Assembly: GCF_014281125.1 (NCBI RefSeq)
Contig: NZ_JACOEA010000001.1
Location: forward strand, 914,783 to 978,782
Direction of reading: 5' to 3'
DNA from: Lawsonibacter celer
GTDB taxonomy: Bacteria > Bacillota > Clostridia > Oscillospirales > Oscillospiraceae
Length of the DNA stretch: 64,000 bases
Below are positions 41,372 through 50,497 of this stretch, in pieces. The notes beneath the pieces were generated by a model that saw nothing but the letters and a program-made list of their open reading frames with translations, did no database searches and was not told the DNA's origin. The translations under genes were made by a program, and so were the position numbers. Within the stretch, counting starts at the first letter, position 1. Each line of letters starts with the position of its first letter.

Positions 41372-42310
41372 ATGAAACTCAATCAGATCCTGGGGACCGA
41401 GTTCCCCTTTCTTCAGGGCGGCATGGCCAACATCGCCACCGGTGAATTTGCCGCAGCCGTATCCAACGCCGGGGCCATGGGCCTTATCGGCGCGGGCGGC
41501 ATGGACGTGGATACCCTCCGGGAGAACATCCGTAAGTGCCGCGCCCTCACAGACAAACCCTTCGGTGTGAACATCATGCTCATGCACCCCCAGGTAAAGG
41601 GGTTGGCCCAGGTGGCCGCGGAGGAGCATGTGGGCTTTATCACCACCGGCGCGGGCAACCCCGCCCCCTTCCTTCCTATGTGGAAGGAATCCGGGGCAAA
41701 GGTGTTCCCCGTGGTAGCGGCAGTGGCCCTGGCCAAGCTGGTGGCCAAGGCCGGAGCGGACGGCGTGATCGCCGAGGGCACCGAGTCGGGCGGCCACGTT
41801 GGCGAGCTGACCACCATGGCACTGGTCCCCCAGGTGAGGGACGCGGTAGATATCCCCGTGGTGGCCGCAGGCGGCATCGCCAGCGGGGAACAGATGCTGG
41901 CCGCTTTCGCCCTGGGGGCCTGCGGCGCGCAGCTGGGCACCTGCCTGCTGGTCAGTCAGGAGTGCCCCATCCACGAAAATTACAAGCAGGCTGTGCTTAA
42001 GGCCAGGGACAGTTCCACCATTGTCACCGGCCGCATCGGCGGCACGCCGGTGCGCATCCTGAAGAACCCCATGGCCCGGGAATATGTGGCCAGAGAAAAG
42101 GCCGGGGCGGATAAGCTGGAGCTGGAGGAATTCACCTTGGGCAGCCTGCGCCGGGCCGTCTTTGACGGCGATGTCAAGACCGGCAGCCTCATGGCCGGCC
42201 AGGTGGCGGGCCAGCTCACCGAAATCCGCCCCCTGCGGGCTATTTTTGAGGACCTGTACGCCGGGTACCAGGCCCGGCTGGCGGCCCTGAACCAGGAGGA
42301 ACAGGCATGA
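41372..42310 (+). CDS. fabK: Enoyl-ACP reductase II (FMN type)
   Basis: FabK is the flavin-dependent enoyl-ACP reductase that replaces FabI in many Firmicutes and completes each elongation round. The 312-residue protein has the nitronate monooxygenase/FabK TIM barrel: PFLQGGMANIATGEFAAAVSNAGAMGLIG at the N-terminus, VIAEGTESGGHVGELTTM with the family histidine, and VVAAGGIASGEQMLAAFALGA. No fabI is present in the window. Its stop overlaps the fabD start (ATGA). Confidence 0.95.
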   Translation: MKLNQILGTEFPFLQGGMANIATGEFAAAVSNAGAMGLIGAGGMDVDTLRENIRKCRALTDKPFGVNIMLMHPQVKGLAQVAAEEHVGFITTGAGNPAPFLPMWKESGAKVFPVVAAVALAKLVAKAGADGVIAEGTESGGHVGELTTMALVPQVRDAVDIPVVAAGGIASGEQMLAAFALGACGAQLGTCLLVSQECPIHENYKQAVLKARDSSTIVTGRIGGTPVRILKNPMAREYVAREKAGADKLELEEFTLGSLRRAVFDGDVKTGSLMAGQVAGQLTEIRPLRAIFEDLYAGYQARLAALNQEEQA

Positions 42311-43242
42311 AACTAGGCTTTCTCTACGCGGGCCAGGGCAGCCAGCATGTGGGCATGGGCCGCGATTTGTACGATCAGCACCCCCTTTTCCGTGATATTT
42401 TCGACAGCGCCCCGGTGGACTTTGACCTGAAGGGTCTGTGCTTTGACGGCCCGGAGGAGCAGCTGGGTCAGACCCAGTACACCCAGCCGTGCATGGTGGC
42501 CTTCGCCGCCGGGGTGACCGCCCTGCTCTACGAGCAGGGCATCCGTCCGGACTACGCTGCGGGCCTGAGCCTGGGCGAGTATTCCGCCCTCCACGCCGCC
42601 GGGGTGCTGGATGCCAAAACCGCCATCGAACTGGTGGCCTTCCGGGGCCGCGCCATGGCGGAGGCGGTGAAGGACCGCCCCTGTTCCATGGCGGCGGTGC
42701 TCAAGCTGGACCGGGAACCCCTGCAGGCGGCCTGCGACGGGGCCTCCCATCTGGGTGTGGTGGAGATCGCCAACTACAACTGCCCCGGGCAGCTGGTCAT
42801 CGGCGGGGACGCCGCCGCCGTGGATAAGGCCTGCGAGCTGGCTAAAGCGGCGGGGGCCAAGCGCTGCATGCCCCTGAAGGTGTCCGGGCCCTTCCACACC
42901 AGCCTGATGGCCCCGGCGGGGGACGCCCTGCGGGCACGCTTCCAGTCGGTGGAGTTCCGGCCTATGGCCTTCCCGGTGGTCTTTAACTGCACCGGCAACG
43001 TGCTTCAGGCGGGGCAGAGCATCCCCGCCCTGTTGGAGCGCCAGGTGCAGAGCAGCGTCTATCTGGAGGACTCCATCCGCCGCATGGCGGAGCTGGGCGT
43101 AGAGGCCTTTGTGGAGATTGGGCCGGGCAAGGCCCTGTCCGGCTTTGTAAAAAAGACGGTGCCCGGCATCCCCGTGTATCCGGTGGAGACGGCGGAGGAT
43201 CTGGAGGCCGTCATTGCGGCGCTGAAAGGAGAAGCGGTATGA
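42307..43242 (+). CDS. fabD: Malonyl-CoA:ACP transacylase
   Basis: FabD loads malonate on acyl carrier protein. The 311-residue protein shows YAGQGSQHVGMGRDLY, the nucleophile serine in GLSLGEYSAL (about 90-99), an arginine in FRGRAMAEA and the catalytic histidine in GPFHTSLM. It overlaps fabK by four bases at its start and fabG by four bases at its end, showing tight translational coupling in the operon. Confidence 0.96.
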   Translation: MKLGFLYAGQGSQHVGMGRDLYDQHPLFRDIFDSAPVDFDLKGLCFDGPEEQLGQTQYTQPCMVAFAAGVTALLYEQGIRPDYAAGLSLGEYSALHAAGVLDAKTAIELVAFRGRAMAEAVKDRPCSMAAVLKLDREPLQAACDGASHLGVVEIANYNCPGQLVIGGDAAAVDKACELAKAAGAKRCMPLKVSGPFHTSLMAPAGDALRARFQSVEFRPMAFPVVFNCTGNVLQAGQSIPALLERQVQSSVYLEDSIRRMAELGVEAFVEIGPGKALSGFVKKTVPGIPVYPVETAEDLEAVIAALKGEAV

Positions 43243-43982
43243 GCTTGAACGGAAAAACCGCCCTGGTCACCGGCGGCGGCCGGGGCATCGGCCGGGCCAT
43301 CTGCCTGGAGCTGGCCCGTCAGGGCGCCAGGGTGGCGGTCAACTATTCCGGCAGCCAGGCGGCCGCGGAGCAGACCGTGGAGGAGTGCCGCGCCCTGGGC
43401 GTGGAGGCCTTCGCCATCCAGGCCGACGTGGCCGACGGGAATTCCGTGACCGCCATGGTGAAGGCGGTCATCGCCCGCCTGGGGCGGCTGGACATTCTGG
43501 TGTGCAACGCGGGCATCACCCGGGACAACCTGATGCCCCTGCTGAAGGAGGACGACTTCGACGCGGTGGTGGACACCAACCTGAAGGGCGCATTCTTGTG
43601 CATGAAGGCGGCCTACCGGCCCATGATGAAGCAGAAATACGGCCGCATCGTGGCGGTGAGCAGCATCGTCGGCCTGCGGGGCAACGCCGGCCAGACCAAC
43701 TACGCCGCCAGCAAGGCCGGGCTTATCGGCCTGAGCAAGTCTCTGGCCAAGGAGCTGGCGGGCCGGAACGTCACCGTCAATGTGGTGGCCCCCGGCTTTA
43801 TCGACACGAACATGACCGCCGCCCTGCCGGAGAGCGCCCAGCAGGCCATTCTCGCCACCATCCCCATGGGCCGCATGGGCGCGACGGAGGATGTGGCGAA
43901 GGCGGTGGCGTTCTTTGCCAGCGACGCGGCCGGCTATGTAACCGGACAGGTGCTCTGCGTGGACGGAGGCATGGCGGTTTGA
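43239..43982 (+). CDS. fabG: 3-Oxoacyl-ACP reductase
   Basis: FabG reduces 3-oxoacyl-ACP with NADPH. The 247-residue short-chain dehydrogenase has the cofactor loop TGGGRGIGRAI (about 11-21), the NAG motif in VCNAGITRDN, the catalytic serine in VSSIVG and the Y-x3-K pair in NYAASKAG. The C-terminal GYVTGQVLCVDGGMAV is standard. It is followed by a 77-base gap before fabF, the largest gap inside the fab half of the operon. Confidence 0.96.
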   Translation: MSLNGKTALVTGGGRGIGRAICLELARQGARVAVNYSGSQAAAEQTVEECRALGVEAFAIQADVADGNSVTAMVKAVIARLGRLDILVCNAGITRDNLMPLLKEDDFDAVVDTNLKGAFLCMKAAYRPMMKQKYGRIVAVSSIVGLRGNAGQTNYAASKAGLIGLSKSLAKELAGRNVTVNVVAPGFIDTNMTAALPESAQQAILATIPMGRMGATEDVAKAVAFFASDAAGYVTGQVLCVDGGMAV

Positions 43983-44059
43983 GTGCCGCTCTGCCCCTGC
44001 CCCGAAGGGCGGAACCCTTCCAATCTCACAAAGCGATTCCAGGAAAGGAAGCGACAAAT

Positions 44060-45301
44060 ATGGAAAAAAGACGGGTCGTCATCACCGGCCTGGGGGCCAT
44101 CACTCCCCTGGGGCTGAACGCGGCGGACAGCTGGGCTGCGGCCAAGGCCGGGAAATGCGGCATTGACACTATCACCCTGTACGACCACAGCGCCCAGAAG
44201 GTCCATCTGGCCGCGGAGGCCCACGGTTTTGCCCCCGAGGACTTTATGGAAAAGAAGGAAGCCCGCAAGATGGACCGCTTTACCCAGTTTGCCCTAGCCG
44301 CCGCCAATGAGGCCGTGGCCAACAGCGGCCTGGACATAGCCTCGGAGGATGCGGGCCGCTGCGGCGTGCTGGTGTCCAGCGGCATCGGCGGCCTGGGCAC
44401 CCTGGAGCGCGAGATCGCAAAGGGGGCCGAGAAGGGATATGACCGGATCTCCCCCTTCTACATTCCCATGTCCATCACGAATCTGGCCGCCGGGCACATT
44501 GCCATCCGGCACGGGCTGAAGGGCATGTGCTCCTGTGTGGTGGCTGCCTGCGCCGGCGGCTCCAACGCGGTGGGGGACGCCTTCCGCCACATCCGGGACG
44601 GCTACGCCGAGGTGATGCTCTGCGGCGGCGCGGAGGCCGCCATTACCCCCTCCGGCATCGGCGGGTTCACCTCCATGCACGCCCTGACCACCTGTGACGA
44701 GCCGACGCGGGCCTCCATCCCCTTTGATCAGGAGCGCTCCGGCTTTGTCATGGGCGAGGGCGCGGCCATCCTGATATTGGAGGAGCTGGAGCACGCCCAA
44801 AAGCGCGGAGCCCGCATCATAGCCGAGGTGGTGGGCTATGGCACCACCTGCGACGCCTACCACATCACCGCCCCCACCCCTGACGGCTCCGGAGCCGCCT
44901 CCTGCATGGCTCAGGCCCTGGAGGACGCGGGCGTGGCGCCGGAGGCGGTGGGCTACATCAACGCCCACGGCACCTCCACCCCCCTCAACGACTCCGGCGA
45001 GACGGCGGCGATCAAGACCGCCTTCGGCTCTCACGCCTGCCGGTTGCTGGTCAGCTCTACCAAGTCCATGACCGGCCATCTGCTGGGGGCCAGCGGCGCG
45101 GTGGAGGCCATGTTCACCGCCCTGGCCCTGCGGGATTCCTTTGCGCCGCCCACCATCCACTACCAGATCCCCGACCCGTTCTGTGATCTGGACATCGTGC
45201 CCAATGAGGGCCGCAGCGCGGCGCTCAACTACGCCATGTCCAACTCCCTAGGTTTCGGCGGGCACAACGTCAGCCTGCTCTTCAAACGCTGGGAGGACTG
45301 A
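44060..45301 (+). CDS. fabF: 3-Oxoacyl-ACP synthase II
   Basis: FabF elongates acyl-ACP chains. The 413-residue protein has the catalytic cysteine in [11 protein letters not shown], and histidines in [12 protein letters not shown] and [14 protein letters not shown] 44060 follows AGGAAAGGAAG; the long open frame upstream lies over fabG and is spurious. No fabB-like second elongase is seen here, so FabF may serve all elongation rounds. It ends two bases before fabZ. Confidence 0.96.
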   Translation: MEKRRVVITGLGAITPLGLNAADSWAAAKAGKCGIDTITLYDHSAQKVHLAAEAHGFAPEDFMEKKEARKMDRFTQFALAAANEAVANSGLDIASEDAGRCGVLVSSGIGGLGTLEREIAKGAEKGYDRISPFYIPMSITNLAAGHIAIRHGLKGMCSCVVAACAGGSNAVGDAFRHIRDGYAEVMLCGGAEAAITPSGIGGFTSMHALTTCDEPTRASIPFDQERSGFVMGEGAAILILEELEHAQKRGARIIAEVVGYGTTCDAYHITAPTPDGSGAASCMAQALEDAGVAPEAVGYINAHGTSTPLNDSGETAAIKTAFGSHACRLLVSSTKSMTGHLLGASGAVEAMFTALALRDSFAPPTIHYQIPDPFCDLDIVPNEGRSAALNYAMSNSLGFGGHNVSLLFKRWED

Positions 45302-45303
45302 GC

Positions 45304-45732
45304 ATGGAACTAAATATCCATCAGATTATGGAGATTCTCCCCCACCGCGCCCCCTTTCTGCTGGTGGACAAAATTACTGACTATGAACCCGGGGTGTGGG
45401 CGAAAGGGATCAAGTGCGTCACCATGGATGAGCCCTTTTTTACCGGCCATTTTCCCGCCCATCCGATCATGCCCGGGGTGCTCATTCTAGAGGCCCTAGC
45501 CCAGACCGGGGCGGTGGCCGCCCTGTCTCTGCCGGAGAACCGGGGCAAGCTGGCCTTTTTCGGTGGGATCAAGAACTGCCGCTTTAAGCGTCAAGTGGTA
45601 CCCGGCGATGTGCTGGAGCTCTCCTGTGAGCTGACCGCCCAGCGGGGGCCGGTGGGCTTTGGGAAGGCGGTGGCCAGGGTGGCCGGCAAGGTGGCCTGTC
45701 AGGCCGAGCTCACCTTCGCCATTGGGGAATAG
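45304..45732 (+). CDS. fabZ: 3-Hydroxyacyl-ACP dehydratase
   Basis: FabZ removes water from 3-hydroxyacyl-ACP. The 142-residue hot-dog protein begins [22 protein letters not shown], has the catalytic histidine in [17 protein letters not shown] with the following glutamate, and the C-terminal [13 protein letters not shown]. No fabA or fabM is seen, so the route to unsaturated fatty acids is not explained by this operon. Confidence 0.96.
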   Translation: MELNIHQIMEILPHRAPFLLVDKITDYEPGVWAKGIKCVTMDEPFFTGHFPAHPIMPGVLILEALAQTGAVAALSLPENRGKLAFFGGIKNCRFKRQVVPGDVLELSCELTAQRGPVGFGKAVARVAGKVACQAELTFAIGE

Positions 45733-45734
45733 CC

Positions 45735-45763
45735 TTGCCCTCCTCTGGAAAATCTGGTATCAT
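45735..45763 (+). promoter_or_regulatory. Internal promoter for the marR gene at the end of the fatty-acid operon
   Basis: TTGCCC (45735-45740) and TATCAT (45758-45763) are spaced by exactly 17 bases, just after fabZ and before the AGAGGAGG site. It would give the regulator some independent expression. Confidence 0.5.
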
Positions 45764-45791
45764 AGTTGCATTGGAAGAGGAGGCGGCGCGT

Positions 45792-46253
45792 ATGCTGGAG
45801 GAAATCTTTGAGCGGGTCTACACCAAATTCAAGCTGCATTTCTATCGTGCGGTGTTCAGCCGCTTCCAGAAGCGTGAGGCCAGCCTGACCACGGTGGAGA
45901 CCTTTTGTATGGAGATCATTATGGCTCTGGGCAGCCCCACCATCAACGAGTTCTCCAGCTTTGTGCAGATCTCGCCCCCCAACGCCGCCTATAAGGTGAA
46001 CAGCCTGATCCAGAAGGGCTATATCCGCAAAGTGCAGTCTCCCGTGGACAAGCGGGAGTATCACCTGGAGGTCACCCAAAAGTATATTGACTACTACAAC
46101 ATCAGCTACCGCTACCTGGGCACGGTCATGGACCGCATTAAGGAGCGCTTTTCCCCCGAAGAGGTGGCTAAGCTGACGGAAATGCTGCGCGTGATCTCCA
46201 CCGAGCTGATGCCGGAGATCTCCCTGCCCCAGGACAAGCTGCCAACAGGATGA
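45792..46253 (+). CDS. MarR-family regulator, candidate FabT-like repressor of the fatty-acid operon
   Basis: The 153-residue protein has a MarR winged helix with TINEFSSFVQISPPNAAYKVNSLIQKGYIRKVQSPVDKREYHLEVT (about 58-102). ATG 45792 follows AGAGGAGG; the frame extends upstream to a TTG that is part of a promoter instead. FabT of streptococci is a MarR protein that represses fab genes with acyl-ACP as corepressor; here the gene lies last rather than near the start of the cluster. Its likely target is the AT-rich dyad at 36592-36627. That it senses acyl-ACP is inference. Confidence 0.85.
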   Translation: MLEEIFERVYTKFKLHFYRAVFSRFQKREASLTTVETFCMEIIMALGSPTINEFSSFVQISPPNAAYKVNSLIQKGYIRKVQSPVDKREYHLEVTQKYIDYYNISYRYLGTVMDRIKERFSPEEVAKLTEMLRVISTELMPEISLPQDKLPTG

Positions 46254-46289
46254 AAACGCGGCGTCCACCAACGTGGACGCCGCGTTTTT
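46253..46289. terminator. Terminator after the fatty-acid operon
   Basis: A perfect 16-base-pair stem (AAAACGCGGCGTCCAC / GTGGACGCCGCGTTTT) with a CAAC loop is followed by T; the A run on its left lets it act on the converging helicase gene as well. Confidence 0.93.
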
Positions 46290-46292
46290 GGG

Positions 46293-49244
46293 CTAAAACA
46301 GGCTCAACTGCTCCGCCCGGGCGGAGGCCGGGACACTGCCCGTCTCGCTCTGCGCCAGCCATCCCTCCGGGATAGCCGACAGGAAGGGGGAAGGGGCGCC
46401 GGAATAAGTCAGAATCAGTTCGTCCCGGGCCCGGGTCATGCCCACATACAAAAGCCGCCGTTCCTCCGCCGGGTCGGTCTCCACGCCCATCCGCTCCAGA
46501 GGCACCAGCCCTTTCGCAGCCCCGGCCAGGAATACCACCGGCCACTCCAGGCCCTTAGCGGCATGGAGGGTGGAGAGGGTGACCGCGCCCGCGTCGTACC
46601 CCGCCCCGGCCCGGCGGAGCAGATCGGCCTCCCGGCCCAGGGTGAGGTTTTCCAGAAAGTCCGGCATGTCGGAGAAAAAGACCGCCATATTGATCAGCCG
46701 CTCCAGGGCCGGGCTGGGGACGCGGTGGGCACACCACTCCTCCAGCAGGTCTTTGGGCGCGCCGGTCCGCTCCGGATGGGACCGGAAGTAGTTTACCGCC
46801 TCCCGCACGGTCCCGTCGGCCAGGAAGTCCCCCCGGCCCGCCACGACGCAGGGAATCCCGTCGTGCCCCAGGCAAAACTCCAACCGCTCCAGCTGGCGGC
46901 GGGTACGGCAGAGCACCGCGATCTCCCCAAAGCTGCGCGCCCCCCGACCGGCGCCCGTCTCCTGGGCCTCCAGCATCCCCACGCCGCCCACCAGGCGGCC
47001 GATCTCCTTGGCAATAAAGATGGCCTCGGCCCGCTCGTCTCCGCCGCGCACCAGGCGCACCGCCGCCCCGGAGGGTCTCCGGGCCTCCAGCCTCCGAGGC
47101 GCGCCTCCGTTCTCCCCAATAACCGGAAGGGCGCAGGCAAGAATCTCCGGGGAGGAGCGATAGTTTTCCGTGAGCGCGATCTCCCGCAGGCCGGACAGGT
47201 CGGCCCTCAGGCGGGCAAAACAGGAGGAGTCTGCGCCCCGGAAACCGTAAATGGCCTGATCCGGGTCACCGATCACAAAGAGGCTCTCCCCTCCCTGCCG
47301 CCAGGCCTGTACCAGCCGGTACTGAATGGGGCTGCAGTCCTGAAATTCGTCTACCAGCAGATGGGTGAAGCGGGCGCGCTTCTTCGTCCCGGCCTCCCCG
47401 CTCTCCCAGCGCTCCAGGGTCTCCAGCAGCAGGTCGTCGAAGTCCAGCCATCCCGCCTCCCGCCGCAGGCGCTCATAGCAGGCAAAGGCCGCGTCCTCTT
47501 CTCCGCCGCCGTTCTTCCAGGCGGAAATCTCCCGCAGAAGCCGGCCGGGGCTACCCTTCCGCCCCAGCTCCTTCAGAGCGGCGGCGGCCAGGTCCCGCTG
47601 CTCCCAGGGATCAGCCAGCCGCCCCCCGTCCCCCGCGCCCAGCAGCTCCAGGCAGATGGTATGGAAGGTGCCGATGTGTATCCCCCGGGCCGTACGCCTG
47701 CCCAGGCGGGCCCCCAGCCGTTCCCGCAGCTCCCCGGCCGCCCGGTTGGTAAAGGTGACCGCCGTGATCTGCCCCGGCTTCGCCCCCTGCTCCAGCAGAT
47801 GGGCAATGCGGGACACCAGCGTGTAGGTCTTGCCCGTCCCCGGCCCGGCAATGACCGCCAGATCCGGTTCCACCGCCTCTGTCGCCGCCCGCTGGGCCTC
47901 ATTGGGTCCGGAGGCGGCCTGCGCCTTGTCCCCGGCCCCGCTGGGAGCCACCGCCCGGACTTTCCCCGCCGGTGTGGTCTTTTTCCGGGCGGGCTTCTCC
48001 ACGCCGAACAGGCTCACCTGGCCCACATAGGCCTCCCGCTCGGCGGGAGAGAGCAGCTCCACCGCCCCATAGGCCCCGTCGTAGCCCGGCGTCCGGGCCA
48101 CCTCCCCCGCTCGCAGGCGGCGGATGCCCTCGGCCACACAGGGCCCGGCCACATGGCGGACATCCTCCAGTGGGGCCTGGCGGAGGATATAGAACTCCGG
48201 CCCCAGCTCCCGGAGCATCAGCTCACATCGCGCCTCCACCTGCCTGCCCGCTGCCGCGCCCCCGGCTGAGGCCGCGATCACCTCCGGCAGAGGGGCCAGG
48301 CTCTCAAAGGGCTTGGCCCCCTGGGGGCGGAACCCCTCGGGCCGGTCGGCAAGCTGCTCCACCCGGTGGAGCACGCCAGGGGTCAGGCGGCGGCCGCACA
48401 CGGGGCATTTGCCGTCCACAGCCTCCGCCTCCACCGGTGAGAGGCACACCCCGCAGTTCCGGTGGCCGTCAAAGTGGTACTTGCCCTCCTCGGGGAAAAA
48501 CTCGATGGTACCCGCGAAGCCCGCTCCGGTCCGGATAGCCCGGGCCAGCTCCGGGTAGGAGCGCCCGGTATCCAACAGATTGGCCTCCCGCCCCAGCTTG
48601 GAGGGGGAGTGGGCGTCGGAGTTGGAAATGAGCGTGTATTTGTCCAGGGCGGAGCATCGCCAGAGCATGGGCGGGTCGGCGGAGAGACCAGTCTCCAGGG
48701 CGTGGATCTCCCCGGACAGATCCTCAAAGCACTCCTCCAGGGTGTCAAAGCCGGAAAAGGCCCCGAAGAGGGAGAAGTGGGGCGTCCAGATGTGGGCGGG
48801 GACAAAGACCGCGTCGGGACACGCCTCCAGGGTGATCTCCAGCAGATCCCGGCAGTCCAGCCCCAGGATGGGTCGGCCGTCAGAGCGGATGTTGCCGATG
48901 GCCTCCAGCCGCCGGGATAGGTTCTCCGCCCCCTCCAGATTGGGCAGCAGGATCAGGCTGTGAACCTTGCGCACCTTGTCGTTCTTTTTGTAGATCGTGC
49001 TGATCTCTCCGGAGACCACAAAGCGGGGCGCGTCCGCCCCGGCCCCCTTCAGGGTATACACTCCCTCCTCCTCCTCGACCAGCTTGTCCTGCAGCTCGGC
49101 CCGCCAGGCGGGGTGCGTGAAATCCCCGGTGCCCACCAAACCGATGCCCTTGCGCGCCGCCCAGGCGGCCAACTGCTCCGGCTCCAGGTCCTTGCTGGTG
49201 GCGCGGGAATATTTGGAGTGAATGTGCAGATCGGCGATATACAT
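46293..49244 (-). CDS. Endonuclease Q-like PHP domain fused to UvrD-type helicase
   Basis: The 983-residue protein combines two enzymes. Residues 1 to about 400 form a PHP metallo-domain (ADLHIHSKYSRATSK, VGTGDFTHPAW, VFVPAHIWTPHFS, ISNSDAHSPSKLGREAN) with a Cys4 zinc finger (CGVC...CPVC, near 270-290), the architecture of endonuclease Q, which nicks 5' of deoxyuridine, hypoxanthine or abasic sites. After a low-complexity linker, residues 440-983 are a superfamily 1 helicase: Walker A AGPGTGKTYT near 465, VDEFQDCSPIQ near 633, LTENYRS and VTLSTLHAAKGLEW. It is probably a DNA-repair enzyme acting on deaminated bases; the nuclease specificity is inferred. ATG follows GGGGAGGGGC. Confidence 0.88.
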   Translation of the reverse strand: MYIADLHIHSKYSRATSKDLEPEQLAAWAARKGIGLVGTGDFTHPAWRAELQDKLVEEEEGVYTLKGAGADAPRFVVSGEISTIYKKNDKVRKVHSLILLPNLEGAENLSRRLEAIGNIRSDGRPILGLDCRDLLEITLEACPDAVFVPAHIWTPHFSLFGAFSGFDTLEECFEDLSGEIHALETGLSADPPMLWRCSALDKYTLISNSDAHSPSKLGREANLLDTGRSYPELARAIRTGAGFAGTIEFFPEEGKYHFDGHRNCGVCLSPVEAEAVDGKCPVCGRRLTPGVLHRVEQLADRPEGFRPQGAKPFESLAPLPEVIAASAGGAAAGRQVEARCELMLRELGPEFYILRQAPLEDVRHVAGPCVAEGIRRLRAGEVARTPGYDGAYGAVELLSPAEREAYVGQVSLFGVEKPARKKTTPAGKVRAVAPSGAGDKAQAASGPNEAQRAATEAVEPDLAVIAGPGTGKTYTLVSRIAHLLEQGAKPGQITAVTFTNRAAGELRERLGARLGRRTARGIHIGTFHTICLELLGAGDGGRLADPWEQRDLAAAALKELGRKGSPGRLLREISAWKNGGGEEDAAFACYERLRREAGWLDFDDLLLETLERWESGEAGTKKRARFTHLLVDEFQDCSPIQYRLVQAWRQGGESLFVIGDPDQAIYGFRGADSSCFARLRADLSGLREIALTENYRSSPEILACALPVIGENGGAPRRLEARRPSGAAVRLVRGGDERAEAIFIAKEIGRLVGGVGMLEAQETGAGRGARSFGEIAVLCRTRRQLERLEFCLGHDGIPCVVAGRGDFLADGTVREAVNYFRSHPERTGAPKDLLEEWCAHRVPSPALERLINMAVFFSDMPDFLENLTLGREADLLRRAGAGYDAGAVTLSTLHAAKGLEWPVVFLAGAAKGLVPLERMGVETDPAEERRLLYVGMTRARDELILTYSGAPSPFLSAIPEGWLAQSETGSVPASARAEQLSLF

Positions 49245-49260
49245 GTGCCCCTCCCCTTCC

Positions 49261-50211
49261 TCAGGCTTTTAACAGGGTCTCCGGCACGAAAACATCCTCT
49301 TTTCGCACCTTTTCCCAAGAAAACGCTTTGGCCAGTTCCCCCGCACCCACCGGCTCCGGATGGTCCACCAGGCCCGCCAGGGCGGCCAGCCACCCCAGCA
49401 GCGCCTCCGGAGAAAAGCGCGCCCGCAGGGCCCCCATGTCCAGGTCGTGCTCCCGTTTGGACAACCGCCTCCCGTCCGGGGCAAGCAGCAGTGGCACGTG
49501 GTAAAACTCCGGCGGCGTCAGGCCCAGCAGCTGGTAAAGATACAGCTGCCTGGGCGTGGAGAAGAGCAGATCCCGCCCGCGCACCACCTGGGTGATCCCC
49601 ATAGCCCCGTCGTCCACCGTCACCGCCAGCTGATAGGCGTATACCCCGTCGGAGCGGCGGATGATAAAATCCCCACAGTCCCGGAGCAGGTTTTCCACAT
49701 ATGCCCCCTGCAGGCCGTCCGTAAAGGCGATTTCCCGGTCCGGGACCATCAGCCGCCAGGCCGGGCGGCGGGTGCGGGCGCGCTCCTCCCGTTGGGCCGG
49801 GGTCAGATCCCGGCATTTCCCGGCGTAGACCGCCTCCCCGTCCCCCCGGTGGGGGGCGGAGGCAGCCAGCCGCTCCGCCCGTGTGCAGTAGCAGGGGTAG
49901 ACCAGCCCCCGGTGCTCCAGCGCGTCAAAGGCGGCTGCATAGATTTCGGTGCGCTTGCTCTGCCGATAGGGGCCTTGAGGGCCGCCCACGCCGTCCCCCT
50001 CATCCCAGTCCAGGCCCAGCCAGCGCAGGTCGTCCATCAGAGCGTCGGCGTACTCCCCCCGGCAGCGGTCCGGATCCAGGTCCTCGATACGCAGCACCAG
50101 CGTTCCCCCGGCCGCGCGCACGGACAGCCAGGCCAGCAGCGCGGAGAACAGATTGCCCAGGTGCATCCGCCCGCTGGGGCTGGGGGCGAAGCGTCCCCGC
50201 AGCATTTCCAT
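49261..50211 (-). CDS. gluQ: Glutamyl-Q tRNA(Asp) synthetase
   Basis: GluQ attaches glutamate to queuosine at position 34 of tRNA(Asp). The 316-residue protein is a truncated glutamyl-tRNA synthetase lacking the anticodon-binding domain. It has the HIGH-like motif FAPSPSGRMHLGN (about 8-20), RIEDLDPDR, the zinc site in YPCYCTRAE...YAGKCRD, and the KMSKR-like RRLSKREHD near 250. Start ATG 50211 or 50205 are both possible. It lies next to the helicase gene in the same direction with a 16-base gap and may be co-transcribed. Confidence 0.93.
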   Translation of the reverse strand: MEMLRGRFAPSPSGRMHLGNLFSALLAWLSVRAAGGTLVLRIEDLDPDRCRGEYADALMDDLRWLGLDWDEGDGVGGPQGPYRQSKRTEIYAAAFDALEHRGLVYPCYCTRAERLAASAPHRGDGEAVYAGKCRDLTPAQREERARTRRPAWRLMVPDREIAFTDGLQGAYVENLLRDCGDFIIRRSDGVYAYQLAVTVDDGAMGITQVVRGRDLLFSTPRQLYLYQLLGLTPPEFYHVPLLLAPDGRRLSKREHDLDMGALRARFSPEALLGWLAALAGLVDHPEPVGAGELAKAFSWEKVRKEDVFVPETLLKA

Positions 50212-50318
50212 GATTCTCCCCCCTTTTTTTCTATTTTATCATACCTTTTGCCCTTTTAAAAGCGGCCCGGCCATTGCAATTCCCTTCCAGGCATGGTATG
50301 CTTGGTTTAACAACAGAT

Positions 50319-50398
50319 TGCTCCGAGCGGCGCCGTCTAAGGGCTTTGCCTATGACGCCCCGCCAGGGCCGGCCCGGAAACAGGCCGACCTTCCGTTT
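50319..50398 (+). promoter_or_regulatory. Moco/Tuco riboswitch candidate upstream of the molybdenum cofactor cluster
   Basis: The leader contains TTGCTCCGAGCGGC at the left, GCCCCGCCAGGGCC in the middle and CCGGAAACAGGCCGACCT at the right. The last part, with a GGAAAC loop followed by a GCCGACC strand, is the most conserved part of the Moco RNA motif as I know it. The same elements occur again before modA at 55643-55718. A hairpin with a T run follows and then the first cofactor gene, the layout of a transcription-terminating riboswitch. The assignment rests on motif memory and context; I could not fold it computationally. Confidence 0.7.
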
Positions 50399-50448
50399 TG
50401 AAAAGGGGCTGCTTTCGCCATGGGGGTATTTTGCCCTTTTGTACAGCG

Positions 50449-50483
50449 GGAGCGCCGCGTTCGGGCGGCGCTCCTGTCTTTTT
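50449..50483 (+). terminator. Riboswitch expression-platform terminator
   Basis: A 10-base-pair stem (GGAGCGCCGC / GCGGCGCTCC) with a 6-base loop is followed by TGTCTTTTT and immediately by the TAGGAGG site of the first gene. A weaker repeat AAAAGGG (50401-50407) / CCCTTTT (50434-50440) lies between aptamer and terminator and may take part in switching. Confidence 0.8.
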
Positions 50484-50497
50484 AGGAGGTCTTGTCC

